Assembly (NCBI GenBank): GCA_020850015.1
Contig: JADZFF010000097.1
Coordinates: forward strand, 1-32,578
Length of the DNA stretch: 32,578 nucleotides
From: Bdellovibrionales bacterium
GTDB lineage: Bacteria; Bdellovibrionota; UBA1018; JADZFF01
Direction: 5' to 3'
The translations under genes and the position numbers were made by a program. Positions 7,070-14,929 of this stretch are shown piece after piece. Positions within the stretch are counted from its first letter, which is position 1. Every line of letters starts with the position of its first letter. The notes under the pieces are model-generated. The model was not told the DNA's origin and searched no databases. It was given only the letters and a program-made list of their open reading frames with translations.

Positions 7070-9193
7070 ATGTCCGACAAATTCCGGTACGACGACGACA
7101 TCTCGAAGAAGTTCCTGCTCGCAACGCTCCTCTGGGGCGCAGTGGCTCTCCTGCTCGGGGTGCTGATCGCGACGCAGCTCGCGGACTGGCGCCTGAACCT
7201 CGGGCTGCCCTGGACGAGCTTCGGCCGTTTACGCCCCCTGCACACCAACGCGGCGATCTTCGCCTTCGCTGGGAACGGCGTTTTCGCGGCGATCTACTAC
7301 TCCTCGCAGCGGCTGCTCAAGACGCGCATGTACTCTGATCTCCTGAGCCGCGTCCACTTCTGGGGCTGGCAGGCCGTGATCGTGGCCGCGGCCGTAACCC
7401 TGCCGCTGGGGCTCACTGTGGGCAAGGAGTACGCGGAGCTGGAGTGGCCCATCGCCTGGGCGGTGAACGGACTCTGGGTGGTCTTCGCGGTGAACTTCTT
7501 CCAGACCCTGCGGGTACGCCGGGAGCGCCATCTCTACGTGGCGATCTGGTTCTACATCGCGACGATCGTCACGGTGGCCGTGCTCCACGTGATGAACACG
7601 ATCCAGATCCCGGTGAGTTTCTGGAAAAGCTACCCGGTATACGCCGGCGTTCAGGACGCGCTCATTCAGTGGTGGTACGGGCACAACGCGGTGGCCTTCG
7701 TGCTCACGACGCCCTTCCTGGGCCTCATGTACTACTTCCTGCCCAAGGCGGCCGAGCGGCCGGTTTACAGCTACCGACTCTCGATCGTGCACTTCTGGTC
7801 GCTCGTGTTCATCTACATCTGGGCAGGCCCGCACCACCTGCTCTACACCGCGCTTCCCGACTGGGCCCAGACCGTGGGCGTGGCTTTCAGCCTGATGCTC
7901 ATCGCGCCGAGCTGGGGGGGCATGATCAACGGGCTTCTCACGCTTCGGGGCGCCTGGGACCGTGTGCGTAAGGAGCCGGTGCTCAAGTTCTTCGTGGCTG
8001 CGCTGACTTTCTACGGCATGGCCACCTTCGAGGGTCCGCTGCTTTCCATCAAGTCAGTCAGCGCTCTGGGCCACTACACTGACTGGATCGTGGGCCACGT
8101 CCACGGAGGCGCCTTGGGCTGGAACGGATTCATGATCTTCGGCATGGCCTACTGGCTCGTGCCGCGGCTCTGGAAGACCCCGCTGTACAGCACGGGGATG
8201 GCCAACGCGCACTTCTGGATCGGCTTCCTGGGCACGGTAACCTACCTCGTGTCGTTGTGGGTGGCCGGGATCACGCAGGGCCTGATGTGGGGAGCGACGG
8301 ACATCGCCGGTAAGCTCGTTTACCCGGACTTCGTGGAGACGGTGCTCCGGATCGTGCCCTTGTACTGGGTGAGGATGGCTGGTGGCCTCCTCTATTTTTC
8401 CGGGTACCTGCTCATGCTGGTGAACCTCGTGCTCACCGTGCGGCGGGCCCCGGCGGGGGTGCAGGACGAGGCTGCTTCGGCGCCGCCGCTCGTACCCGCC
8501 ACCGTCGGGAATCTGGGTGGCCGGCCCCACCGGATGCTTGAAGGGCTCCCTGGCCTGTTCACCGTGCTGACCCTGCTCGCGATCCTGGTGGGCACGGTGC
8601 TCGAGATCGCGCCGACCTTCTTCTCGGGCGGATTCGCTCCCGAGACCCCGGGGGTGAAGCCCTACACGGGGCTTCAGCTCCATGGGCGCGATCTGTACGT
8701 GCGTGAGGGCTGCTACACCTGCCACTCGCAGATGATCCGCGCGCTCCCGGCCGAGGTGAAGCGCTACGGAGAGTACTCGCGCGCCGAGGAGTCCATGTAC
8801 GACCACCCCTTCCAGTGGGGATCGAAACGCACGGGGCCGGACCTCGCTCGCGTGGGCGGGAAATATCCCGACCTCTGGCACTACCGGCATATGATGGAGC
8901 CACGCGATCTCGTGCCGGGATCGATCATGCCGTCTTATTCCTGGCTCGCGAAAGACAAAACGGACTTCGAGATCATCGCCCGCAAGCTCGCTGTGATGAA
9001 GAAGTTGGGCGTGCCATACGCGGACGACGACGTTCGGCTCGCCGTGGAGGACGCGCGCAGGGAGGCCCGCAGGATCGGCCGAGGGCTCGAGGCCCAGGGC
9101 GTGAAGCCCGGGATCGAGGATATGGAGATCGTGGCGTTGATCGCCTACCTGCAGCGCCTCGGCGAGGACTTCAGGAAGGGAGGCGTGAAATGA
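7070..9193 (+). CDS. ccoNO: Fused cbb3-type cytochrome c oxidase subunits I and II (CcoN-CcoO)
   Basis: 707 residues combining two subunits that are usually separate. The CcoN part (about 1-465) has 12 or so membrane helices with the heme and CuB histidine motifs LHTNAAIFAF, WYGHNAVAF, GPHHLLYTALPDW and HVHGGALGWNG. A linker (about 465-495) leads to a membrane anchor (FTVLTLLAILVGTVLEIAPTFF) and a monoheme cytochrome domain with CYTCHSQMIR (heme motif near residue 548), and MPSY as the probable axial-ligand region. It reduces oxygen to water with high affinity and pumps protons. The ATG at 7070 follows GAGAGG; the stop overlaps the ccoQ start (ATGA). Such fusions are known in some delta-proteobacteria-like lineages, including Bdellovibrio. 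Confidence 0.96.
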   Translation: MSDKFRYDDDISKKFLLATLLWGAVALLLGVLIATQLADWRLNLGLPWTSFGRLRPLHTNAAIFAFAGNGVFAAIYYSSQRLLKTRMYSDLLSRVHFWGWQAVIVAAAVTLPLGLTVGKEYAELEWPIAWAVNGLWVVFAVNFFQTLRVRRERHLYVAIWFYIATIVTVAVLHVMNTIQIPVSFWKSYPVYAGVQDALIQWWYGHNAVAFVLTTPFLGLMYYFLPKAAERPVYSYRLSIVHFWSLVFIYIWAGPHHLLYTALPDWAQTVGVAFSLMLIAPSWGGMINGLLTLRGAWDRVRKEPVLKFFVAALTFYGMATFEGPLLSIKSVSALGHYTDWIVGHVHGGALGWNGFMIFGMAYWLVPRLWKTPLYSTGMANAHFWIGFLGTVTYLVSLWVAGITQGLMWGATDIAGKLVYPDFVETVLRIVPLYWVRMAGGLLYFSGYLLMLVNLVLTVRRAPAGVQDEAASAPPLVPATVGNLGGRPHRMLEGLPGLFTVLTLLAILVGTVLEIAPTFFSGGFAPETPGVKPYTGLQLHGRDLYVREGCYTCHSQMIRALPAEVKRYGEYSRAEESMYDHPFQWGSKRTGPDLARVGGKYPDLWHYRHMMEPRDLVPGSIMPSYSWLAKDKTDFEIIARKLAVMKKLGVPYADDDVRLAVEDARREARRIGRGLEAQGVKPGIEDMEIVALIAYLQRLGEDFRKGGVK

Positions 9194-9375
9194 TCTCCCA
9201 AACCCTTGCGGGGATCGCCGCGCGAAATGCGGAGATCCCGCTCATGGCTTGCGCGGGCCTTCTGATCTTCGCCTTTTGCTTCCTGGGCGTGCTCGTTTGG
9301 GTGAGTCGCCCTTCCCTGGCCACACGTTACGAGAATTTGAGCCGTATGCCGCTCGAGAACGAGGTGAAATCATGA
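9190..9375 (+). CDS. ccoQ: CcoQ-like small membrane subunit
   Basis: A 61-residue protein beginning MISQTLAGIAARNAEIPL, with one membrane helix (MACAGLLIFAFCFLGVLVWV) followed by a short charged tail. Its ATG overlaps the ccoNO stop and its stop overlaps the ccoP start, both as ATGA. Position and topology identify it as the CcoQ/FixQ-type subunit that stabilises the cbb3 complex; sequence conservation in this family is low, so the name rests mainly on context. Confidence 0.8.
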   Translation: MISQTLAGIAARNAEIPLMACAGLLIFAFCFLGVLVWVSRPSLATRYENLSRMPLENEVKS

Positions 9376-9962
9376 GCGCGAAGGAAAAGAGAATCGAAGA
9401 AGTGAAAAGCACCGGGCACGTATACGACGGGATCGAGGAGCTCGATCACCCGCCGCCGCCCTGGTTCGTGGCGATGTTTTACCTCACTGTCGCCATCGGG
9501 CTTGCGTACTACGCGTACTACGAGATTGGCCCCGGGCCGACGCAGGGTCAGGAGCTTCAGGCGGAGCGCCGGAAGGAAGAGCTCGCCGAGCTCACGAGCC
9601 TGGCGGCCTCGGGCGGATCGAAGATCCCAAGCGAGGATGAGCTGCAGGCGATGGGCAAGGACCCCGGCAGGCGCTCAGCGGGCGCCGCGGTGTTCAGCAC
9701 GAAGTGCGCGAGCTGCCATGGGAACCGTGGGGAGGGCGGCATCGGCCCCAACCTCACGGACCGGCACTGGATCCACGGCGGGCGCCTCACGGACGTGTTT
9801 AACGTGATCACGCAGGGGGTGCCTGTCAAGGGGATGCCGCCCTGGGGGGCGCTCCTCAAGCAGGAGGAGGTGGAAGGAGTCACGGCTTTCGTCGCCAGCC
9901 TCGCGGGAACGAACCCGCCGGGCGGCAAGGCGCCGCAGGGCGAGCTTGTGGAGAAACGGTAG
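9372..9962 (+). CDS. ccoP: CcoP, cbb3 oxidase cytochrome c subunit, single-heme form
   Basis: 196 residues. The N-terminus has the CcoP signature YDGIEELDHPPPPWF, then one membrane helix (VAMFYLTVAIGLAYYAYYEI), a charged linker and a single cytochrome c domain with CASCHGNRGEGGIGPNLTD and a later GMPPWG methionine-ligand motif. Canonical CcoP is about 300 residues with two CxxCH sites, while this protein has only one, so one cytochrome domain is missing. The second electron-entry heme may be supplied by another protein. It is followed after six bases by ccoG. Confidence 0.92.
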   Translation: MSAKEKRIEEVKSTGHVYDGIEELDHPPPPWFVAMFYLTVAIGLAYYAYYEIGPGPTQGQELQAERRKEELAELTSLAASGGSKIPSEDELQAMGKDPGRRSAGAAVFSTKCASCHGNRGEGGIGPNLTDRHWIHGGRLTDVFNVITQGVPVKGMPPWGALLKQEEVEGVTAFVASLAGTNPPGGKAPQGELVEKR

Positions 9963-9968
9963 GGCGCC

Positions 9969-11342
9969 GTGGAGCTCACCGAAGGCGTGTCGCGCGCCCT
10001 GCATCCCTCCGAGGTCGGCGGCCGATACCGGCGGCGGCGCAACGCGCTCAGCGTGTTCCTGCTCGCGGTGTTCCTCTTGCTTCCCTGGCTTAGGATCGGC
10101 GGGCGCCAGGCGGTGCTGATCGACCCCTGGAACGGGCAGTTCTCGATCTTCGGGCTCGCCCTGTGGTCGCACGACGCGCCGCTGCTTCTTTTCGTGGTGG
10201 GCGGCGCCGCGGTGGCTCTGGCTTTCGTGACCTCCGTCTGGGGCCGGCTCTGGTGCGGGTGGGCTTGTCCGCAGACGGTGTTCGTTGAGTTCGTGTTCCG
10301 CCGCGCGGAGCGGTGGATCGAGGGCGACGCGGTGACGAGGCGGCGGCGCGAAGCAGGCCCCTGGGATGGCGAGCGGATTCTCCGGAAGGCGTTGAAGTGG
10401 GCTCTTTTCACCGGGTTTGCGCTCGTGCTGAGCCACAGCTTCCTGGCCTATTTCATTGGGACCGAGAGCCTGGCACGGATGATGAGCGAGGCCCCCTCCC
10501 GGCATCCAGGGAGCTTCGCCGCGATGGGTGCCTTGACTGCCGTCGTGCTTTTCGATTTTGGGTGGTTTCGCGAGCAGTTTTGCGTGCTCGTCTGCCCCTA
10601 CGGGCGGTTTCAGTCGGTGCTGATGGATGAGAGATCGCTCGCGGTCAGCTACGACGCCCTCCGTGGCGAGCCGCGCCGGGGCTCGCCCGGCTCGGAGTCG
10701 CGCGAGGGGGACTGCGTGAGCTGCAACCGTTGCGTGAGCGTTTGCCCCACCGGGATCGACATCCGCGCGGGACTCCAGATGGAATGCGTAGCGTGTACCG
10801 CCTGCATCGACGCCTGCGATTCCGTGATGGATCGCATGAAACGGCCAAAGGGGCTGATTCGCTACACGCTGGGGCGTCGGGCGGATACGGCGGGCGCCTT
10901 GGTCCGGCCGGCGGCGTACCTCGCCGTGCTTCTGGCCATGATCGGCGGGGCGGCCTGGGTGATCTCGAAGCGCGAGCCCCTCGAGATGACCTGGGTTCGG
11001 GCCGTTGGCGCGCCCTACGAGCAGGTGGTTTCGGCGGACGGTTCCCGCGATGTCGTGAACCATTTTCACGTCGATCTGTTGAATCAGACCTTCGAGCCGT
11101 TGCGCGTGGCGCTTCGTCCCGGGCCTGGGCAGGCCTCCCGGCTCGCGGTCGTCGCGGCCGCGCTTCCGTTGGAGGTGGCACCGGGCCGTTCGCGCCGCGT
11201 GGACGTGTTCGTGCGTTTCGGCCCCGAGGGCTTGAGCGAAGGCAGGGGCTTGGCCCGCCTGGAGGCGGTGCTCGGCTCCGACGCTTGGGCGAAGGACCTG
11301 ACCTTCGTGAAGGAGGTGCGCCTTGTCGGCCCTCTCCTTTGA
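9969..11342 (+). CDS. ccoG: CcoG/FixG-type cytochrome oxidase accessory ferredoxin
   Basis: 457 residues starting with GTG. Membrane helices include RRNALSVFLLAVFLLLPWL, and the polyferredoxin-type motifs CGWACPQTVFVEFVFR and CVLVCPYGRFQSVLMDE are present. Two 4Fe-4S clusters are indicated by CVSCNRCVSVCP and CVACTACIDACD, and the C-terminal extracytoplasmic Ig-like FixG domain completes the protein. In studied bacteria CcoG acts as a copper(II) reductase in cbb3 assembly. The usual partner ccoH/fixH is absent downstream; instead a TauE/SafE-like gene begins inside the last 20 bases of this gene. Confidence 0.94.
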   Translation: MELTEGVSRALHPSEVGGRYRRRRNALSVFLLAVFLLLPWLRIGGRQAVLIDPWNGQFSIFGLALWSHDAPLLLFVVGGAAVALAFVTSVWGRLWCGWACPQTVFVEFVFRRAERWIEGDAVTRRRREAGPWDGERILRKALKWALFTGFALVLSHSFLAYFIGTESLARMMSEAPSRHPGSFAAMGALTAVVLFDFGWFREQFCVLVCPYGRFQSVLMDERSLAVSYDALRGEPRRGSPGSESREGDCVSCNRCVSVCPTGIDIRAGLQMECVACTACIDACDSVMDRMKRPKGLIRYTLGRRADTAGALVRPAAYLAVLLAMIGGAAWVISKREPLEMTWVRAVGAPYEQVVSADGSRDVVNHFHVDLLNQTFEPLRVALRPGPGQASRLAVVAAALPLEVAPGRSRRVDVFVRFGPEGLSEGRGLARLEAVLGSDAWAKDLTFVKEVRLVGPLL

Positions 11343-12003
11343 TCCGGGAGCCTGGGTGCCGCTCGCGGTTTTCACGGCGAGCCTGGCCGGCAGCGCGCAT
11401 TGCGTGGGCATGTGCGGAGGACTCGTCGCGGCCACGGCGAGGACGCGGGCCGCATGGGTTTCGTATCACCTGGGGCGTTTGGGCGGTTATCTCGCGTTGG
11501 GCGGCGGGGCGGGTCTGGTGGGGTCGAAGCTCCTGGTTTCGGGCGACGATGCCACGCCCTGGGCCGAGGCGCTCTCGTGGGGGGCGACCGTCGCGATCGG
11601 CGGGGCGCTGATTCTTTCGGGCTGGCAGGTTTGGAAAGGGCGCGGGCTCCATGTGCCCCTCGTGCCGCCGCGTGTCCTGTCCTGGCTGCACCGCCAGGTA
11701 GGCGGGCGCGCCTGGGGTGTGGGTGCGCTCTCCGCCTTGCTTCCTTGCGGATGGCTTCATGCCTTCCTGCTAGGCGCCGCGGGCACCCAGAGCGCCCTGG
11801 GTGGGGCGGCGTTCCTGCTGGCCTTCTGGCTCGGCACCTTGCCCGCGCTCGGCGCAGCGCCCTGGGTCACCGAGCGGTTCTTGCGGCCGCTATCGCGCCG
11901 ATCGCCCGGTTGGGCCGCGCTCCTGCTCGTAGCCGCGGGTTTGTTGAGCATGGGCATCAAGGTGGCGCCCCTGCTCGTGGCCGCGGAGCCCTCGTGTCAC
12001 TGA
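11323..12003 (+). CDS. TauE/SafE-type (UreH-like) membrane protein of the cbb3 cluster
   Basis: 226 residues and about six membrane helices. It has the family hallmark GSAHCVGMCGG near the N-terminus and the repeat-related LLPCGWLHAFLLGAAGT in the middle, which make a pair of Cys-containing helices. Members of this branch are commonly encoded next to ccoS/ccoG and are thought to work in copper handling or cytochrome biogenesis. The start is a TTG at 11323, supported by a perfect AAGGAGG at 11310-11316 with a six-base spacing. It overlaps the ccoG end by 20 bases. Its stop (12001-12003) overlaps the end of the convergent kinase gene. Confidence 0.85.
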   Translation: MSALSFDPGAWVPLAVFTASLAGSAHCVGMCGGLVAATARTRAAWVSYHLGRLGGYLALGGGAGLVGSKLLVSGDDATPWAEALSWGATVAIGGALILSGWQVWKGRGLHVPLVPPRVLSWLHRQVGGRAWGVGALSALLPCGWLHAFLLGAAGTQSALGGAAFLLAFWLGTLPALGAAPWVTERFLRPLSRRSPGWAALLLVAAGLLSMGIKVAPLLVAAEPSCH

Positions 12004-13100
12004 GCCGCCGCAAGCTCCACGGTGAAAGTGGTTCCTCGTCCCACCACGCTCTTGACGCTGATCCGGCCCTCCATCTCCCGCACGATCTGGGTCACGATGG
12101 CGAGCCCGAGCCCCGTTCCTTCGCCCACCTCTTTGGTGGTGAAGAAGGGCTTGAAAAGCTTCCCGATGTTCTCCGGCGGGATCCCGCAACCGGAATCCTC
12201 GAAATGAAGAAGCACCTTGCCTTCGGGCGAGCGGGCAGCGCCGAAGCGCACGCAATGGGCTCGTGGGGCCTGCGTGGCCTTCGCTTTCTGGATGGCATGG
12301 ATGGAGTTCATCACCAGGTTGAGGAAAACCTGCTCCAGCCGGCCGAAATCGGCGCGGCAGAGCAGAGTCTCGGGGAGCTCCTGCCGGATCTCCACCTGGT
12401 CCGCCCGAAGGTTCTGGCCCACGAGCGCGAGCACCTCCGTCATCACGGAGTGAGGGCTGACGTTCTCGAGGTGCACATCGCTGAAGGACCGACTCACGCG
12501 GAGCAGAGAACGGATGAGCTTCGAGATCCGGTCGATCTCGGAGGTGATCACGCCGAGGCTACGGCGCGTGTTTGGGTCGTTGCTCGTCATGCCCATGAGC
12601 TCCGCGCGGCCGCGGATCACGCCCAGCGGCGTGCCGATCTCATGCGCGAGCCCGCTGGCCAGCAGCCCGATGGACGCCAGCCGGTCCTGGTGGGCGACTT
12701 TGGCCTCCAGCTCCCGCCGGTAGGTGAGGTCCACGGCCACGCCCATGTAGCCGGAGACATCCTGGGAGCCGGGCTCGCGGAAGGGCGTGATGGAAAGCAG
12801 AACCGGCACCAGGCTGCCGTCTTTCCCTTTGTTGACGAGCTCGCCTTTCCAGCTCCCAACCGAGGGGTTGGAGATCTGGGCCCACATCTCGTGGTAGAAC
12901 TCCTCGGACTGGTGCCCGGAGTGCAGGAGGTGCGGCGTCGCGCCCACGGCCTCGGTTCTGGTGTATCCATAGATCCGCGTCCAGGCCGGATTCACGTAGA
13001 CGAGCGTGCCCTTGCGGTCGCTGATCATGATGGCTTCGCTCGAATCCTCGACGCATCGGAAGAACACGTTCCTGGGGTCGGCTTCAAACTCGCGGATCAT
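11997..13100 (-). CDS. Soluble PAS-domain sensor histidine kinase
   Basis: 367 residues without membrane segments, so a cytoplasmic sensor. A PAS domain covers about residues 14-128 (AIMISDRKGTLVYVNPAWTR; the PAC part ends VAVDLTYRRELEAK). The HisKA helix has phospho-acceptor H153 in LAHEIGTPLGVIRGR. The catalytic domain has the N box NLVMNSIHAI, G1 DSGCGIP, F box KLFKPFFTTK and G2 GTGLGLAI. The HExxTP H-box arrangement is typical of NtrB-like kinases, which makes the NtrC-type regulator at 2994 a plausible partner; no response regulator gene is adjacent. The signal is unknown, and no PAS heme or flavin residue can be assigned by eye. Its 5' end is divergent from the OsmC gene with only 38 bases between starts. 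Confidence 0.93.
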   Translation of the reverse strand: MIREFEADPRNVFFRCVEDSSEAIMISDRKGTLVYVNPAWTRIYGYTRTEAVGATPHLLHSGHQSEEFYHEMWAQISNPSVGSWKGELVNKGKDGSLVPVLLSITPFREPGSQDVSGYMGVAVDLTYRRELEAKVAHQDRLASIGLLASGLAHEIGTPLGVIRGRAELMGMTSNDPNTRRSLGVITSEIDRISKLIRSLLRVSRSFSDVHLENVSPHSVMTEVLALVGQNLRADQVEIRQELPETLLCRADFGRLEQVFLNLVMNSIHAIQKAKATQAPRAHCVRFGAARSPEGKVLLHFEDSGCGIPPENIGKLFKPFFTTKEVGEGTGLGLAIVTQIVREMEGRISVKSVVGRGTTFTVELAAAQ

Positions 13101-13138
13101 GGGAAATCGGATACCATAGCCTTTTGGAGGGAGCGACG

Positions 13139-13582
13139 ATGAAGGTTCAGACCGTTTGGAACGAGAAGATGCAATTTACGGCCTCGGACGGCGGGCATTC
13201 GATCCCGTTGGACGCGAAGCGGCCTCTGGGCGAGGACGCGGGTCTGTTGCCGAAGCAGGCGCTTCTCGCCGCCGTCTCCGGGTGCACCGCGATGGACGTG
13301 ATCGCGCTGCTGCGGAAATTCAAGCAACCAGTGGACTCGTTTCGGGTAGACGCCGAGGGCGAGACGACCGAAGGCGGTCACCCCGTCGTGTTCAAGGAGA
13401 TCCGTCTCCGTTTCCTGCTTGAAGGCGCGATCGACCCGGCCAAGGCTCTGGAGGCGGTGCGCCTATCCCAAACCAGATACTGCGGCGTGACAGCGATGGT
13501 CTGCAAAGCGGTGCCGATCCGGTATACCGTGCATCTTGGCGGACAGGAGATCGGCGCCGGGCAGGCGGAGTTTTCCGCGTAA
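13139..13582 (+). CDS. OsmC/Ohr-family protein
   Basis: 147 residues with the OsmC fold features: N-terminal strands (QFTASDGGHSIPLDA), the central helix with the first reactive cysteine in LLAAVSGCTAMDVIALLRK, and the second cysteine in RYCGVTAMV. These two cysteines form the thiol peroxidase centre in characterised relatives, so reduction of organic or lipid peroxides is likely, though many OsmC-like paralogues have unproven substrates. The ATG at 13139 follows GGAGGG. Divergent from the sensor kinase. Confidence 0.88.
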   Translation: MKVQTVWNEKMQFTASDGGHSIPLDAKRPLGEDAGLLPKQALLAAVSGCTAMDVIALLRKFKQPVDSFRVDAEGETTEGGHPVVFKEIRLRFLLEGAIDPAKALEAVRLSQTRYCGVTAMVCKAVPIRYTVHLGGQEIGAGQAEFSA

Positions 13583-13586
13583 CTAA

Positions 13587-13614
13587 GTACGCCCTACGAT
13601 CGAACGAGGCGTAC
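13587..13614. terminator. Inverted repeat between convergent genes
   Basis: GTACGCC (13587-13593) and GGCGTAC (13608-13614) form a perfect 7-bp stem with a 14-base loop, located between the stops of the convergent OsmC and CoA-transferase genes. There is no U-tract, so it could be a weak bidirectional terminator or an unrelated dyad. Confidence 0.3.
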
Positions 13615-13648
13615 GCGTCGGAGTAAGGGGCCTGGACCTGACGCGCTT

Positions 13649-14917
13649 TCAGGAGCGCAGGGCCTTCCATTCGCGCGACAGGCGCTCCCGGTCATCCGGG
13701 TGTGCGAGAGCGATGAGGGCCCGGGCGCGCTCGCCCAGGGTCAGGCCATGGAGATCGGCGACGCCGAACTCGGTCGCGACCCAGTGCACATGGGCCCGCG
13801 TGGTGACCACGCCCGCGCCCGGGCGGAGATTCGCCACGATACGGGGAGTTCCAGCGCGCGTTCGGCTCGTGAGGGCGATCACGGGTTTTCCCCCTTCCGA
13901 GAGAGCCGCTCCCCGGATGAAATCCATCTGTCCGCCCACGCCCGAGATCACCCGGTTTCCCACGGAGTCGGCGCAGACCTGCCCCGTGAGGTCCACCTCC
14001 ACTGCGGAGTTGATGGCCACCACGTTCGGGTTGCGCGCGATCACTGCCGGGTGGTTCACGTAATCCACGCCGAGCTGGATCACGGAGGGGTTGTCGTCGA
14101 TGAAATCGTACACGGCACGCGAGCCGATGATGAATCCCGAGACCGTCTTCCCCGCGTGGACCTTCTTTCGCGAGTTGTCCACGGCTCCGCACTTCAGGAG
14201 CTCCAGGACTCCGTCCGACCACATCTCCGTATGCACGCCGAGGCGGCGATGGCCCTTCAGGGCCGCGAGCACGGCGTCCGGGATGGCGCCGATCCCCACC
14301 TGAAGGCAGGCGCCGTCGGCGATCAGCGCGGCGATGTGCGCGCCGATCGCCTTCTCCTCGGCGGACGAGGCATGGGTTCCGGGCTCGTGAAGCGGGGCCT
14401 CAGTCTCCACCCAGTGGTCGATCTCGTCGAGGTGAACGAACCCGTCGCCGTGCACGCGCGGCATGCGGGGATTCACCTGGGCCACGAGCACCCGGGCAGC
14501 GTCCACCGCGGCCCGCGCCACATCCACGCTGGTTCCCAGGGTGCAGTACCCGTGTTCATCGGGCGGCGAAACCTGAAGGAGGGCCACGTCGATGGGCCGG
14601 CGCCCCGAGCGGAGCAGCGCCGGGATCTCCGAGAGGAAGCAGGGCAGGTAGTCCACTCGGTCGTAGTCGAGGTCTTTGCGGAGGTTCGGGCCCACGAACA
14701 GGCTCGCGGCGCGGAAGGCCGTTCCGCCGCTCTTGCCCGCCAGAGGATGAAAGCCCTCCGTGTGGAGGTGGATGAGCTCCACATCCTTCAGGCGATCGGC
14801 GCCGGACGCGAAGCCCTGGAGCAGCACGGAGGGCGTGGCTGCCCCTCCGTGCACGAAAACCCGGTTTCCCGGTTGGATGCAGGCGACGGCGTCCGCCGCA
14901 CGATCGTGTCTGGGCAT
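13649..14917 (-). CDS. Acetyl-CoA hydrolase/transferase family CoA-transferase
   Basis: 422 residues, the length of the 4-hydroxybutyrate/acetate CoA-transferase group. Visible family signatures are the N-terminal GNRVFVHGGAATPS, the middle GIGAIPDAVLAAL, the segment GVHTEMWSDGVLEL, AINSAVEVDLTGQV, and the glycine-rich GVGGQMDFIRGA near the C-terminus. It likely moves CoA between a short-chain acyl-CoA and acetate or a similar acid. The exact acyl substrate cannot be read from the sequence. It follows the SDR gene by 12 bases and so forms a two-gene operon with it; a joint role in short-chain acid or alcohol metabolism is inferred. Confidence 0.9.
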   Translation of the reverse strand: MPRHDRAADAVACIQPGNRVFVHGGAATPSVLLQGFASGADRLKDVELIHLHTEGFHPLAGKSGGTAFRAASLFVGPNLRKDLDYDRVDYLPCFLSEIPALLRSGRRPIDVALLQVSPPDEHGYCTLGTSVDVARAAVDAARVLVAQVNPRMPRVHGDGFVHLDEIDHWVETEAPLHEPGTHASSAEEKAIGAHIAALIADGACLQVGIGAIPDAVLAALKGHRRLGVHTEMWSDGVLELLKCGAVDNSRKKVHAGKTVSGFIIGSRAVYDFIDDNPSVIQLGVDYVNHPAVIARNPNVVAINSAVEVDLTGQVCADSVGNRVISGVGGQMDFIRGAALSEGGKPVIALTSRTRAGTPRIVANLRPGAGVVTTRAHVHWVATEFGVADLHGLTLGERARALIALAHPDDRERLSREWKALRS

Positions 14918-14929
14918 TCTTCTGGGAGT

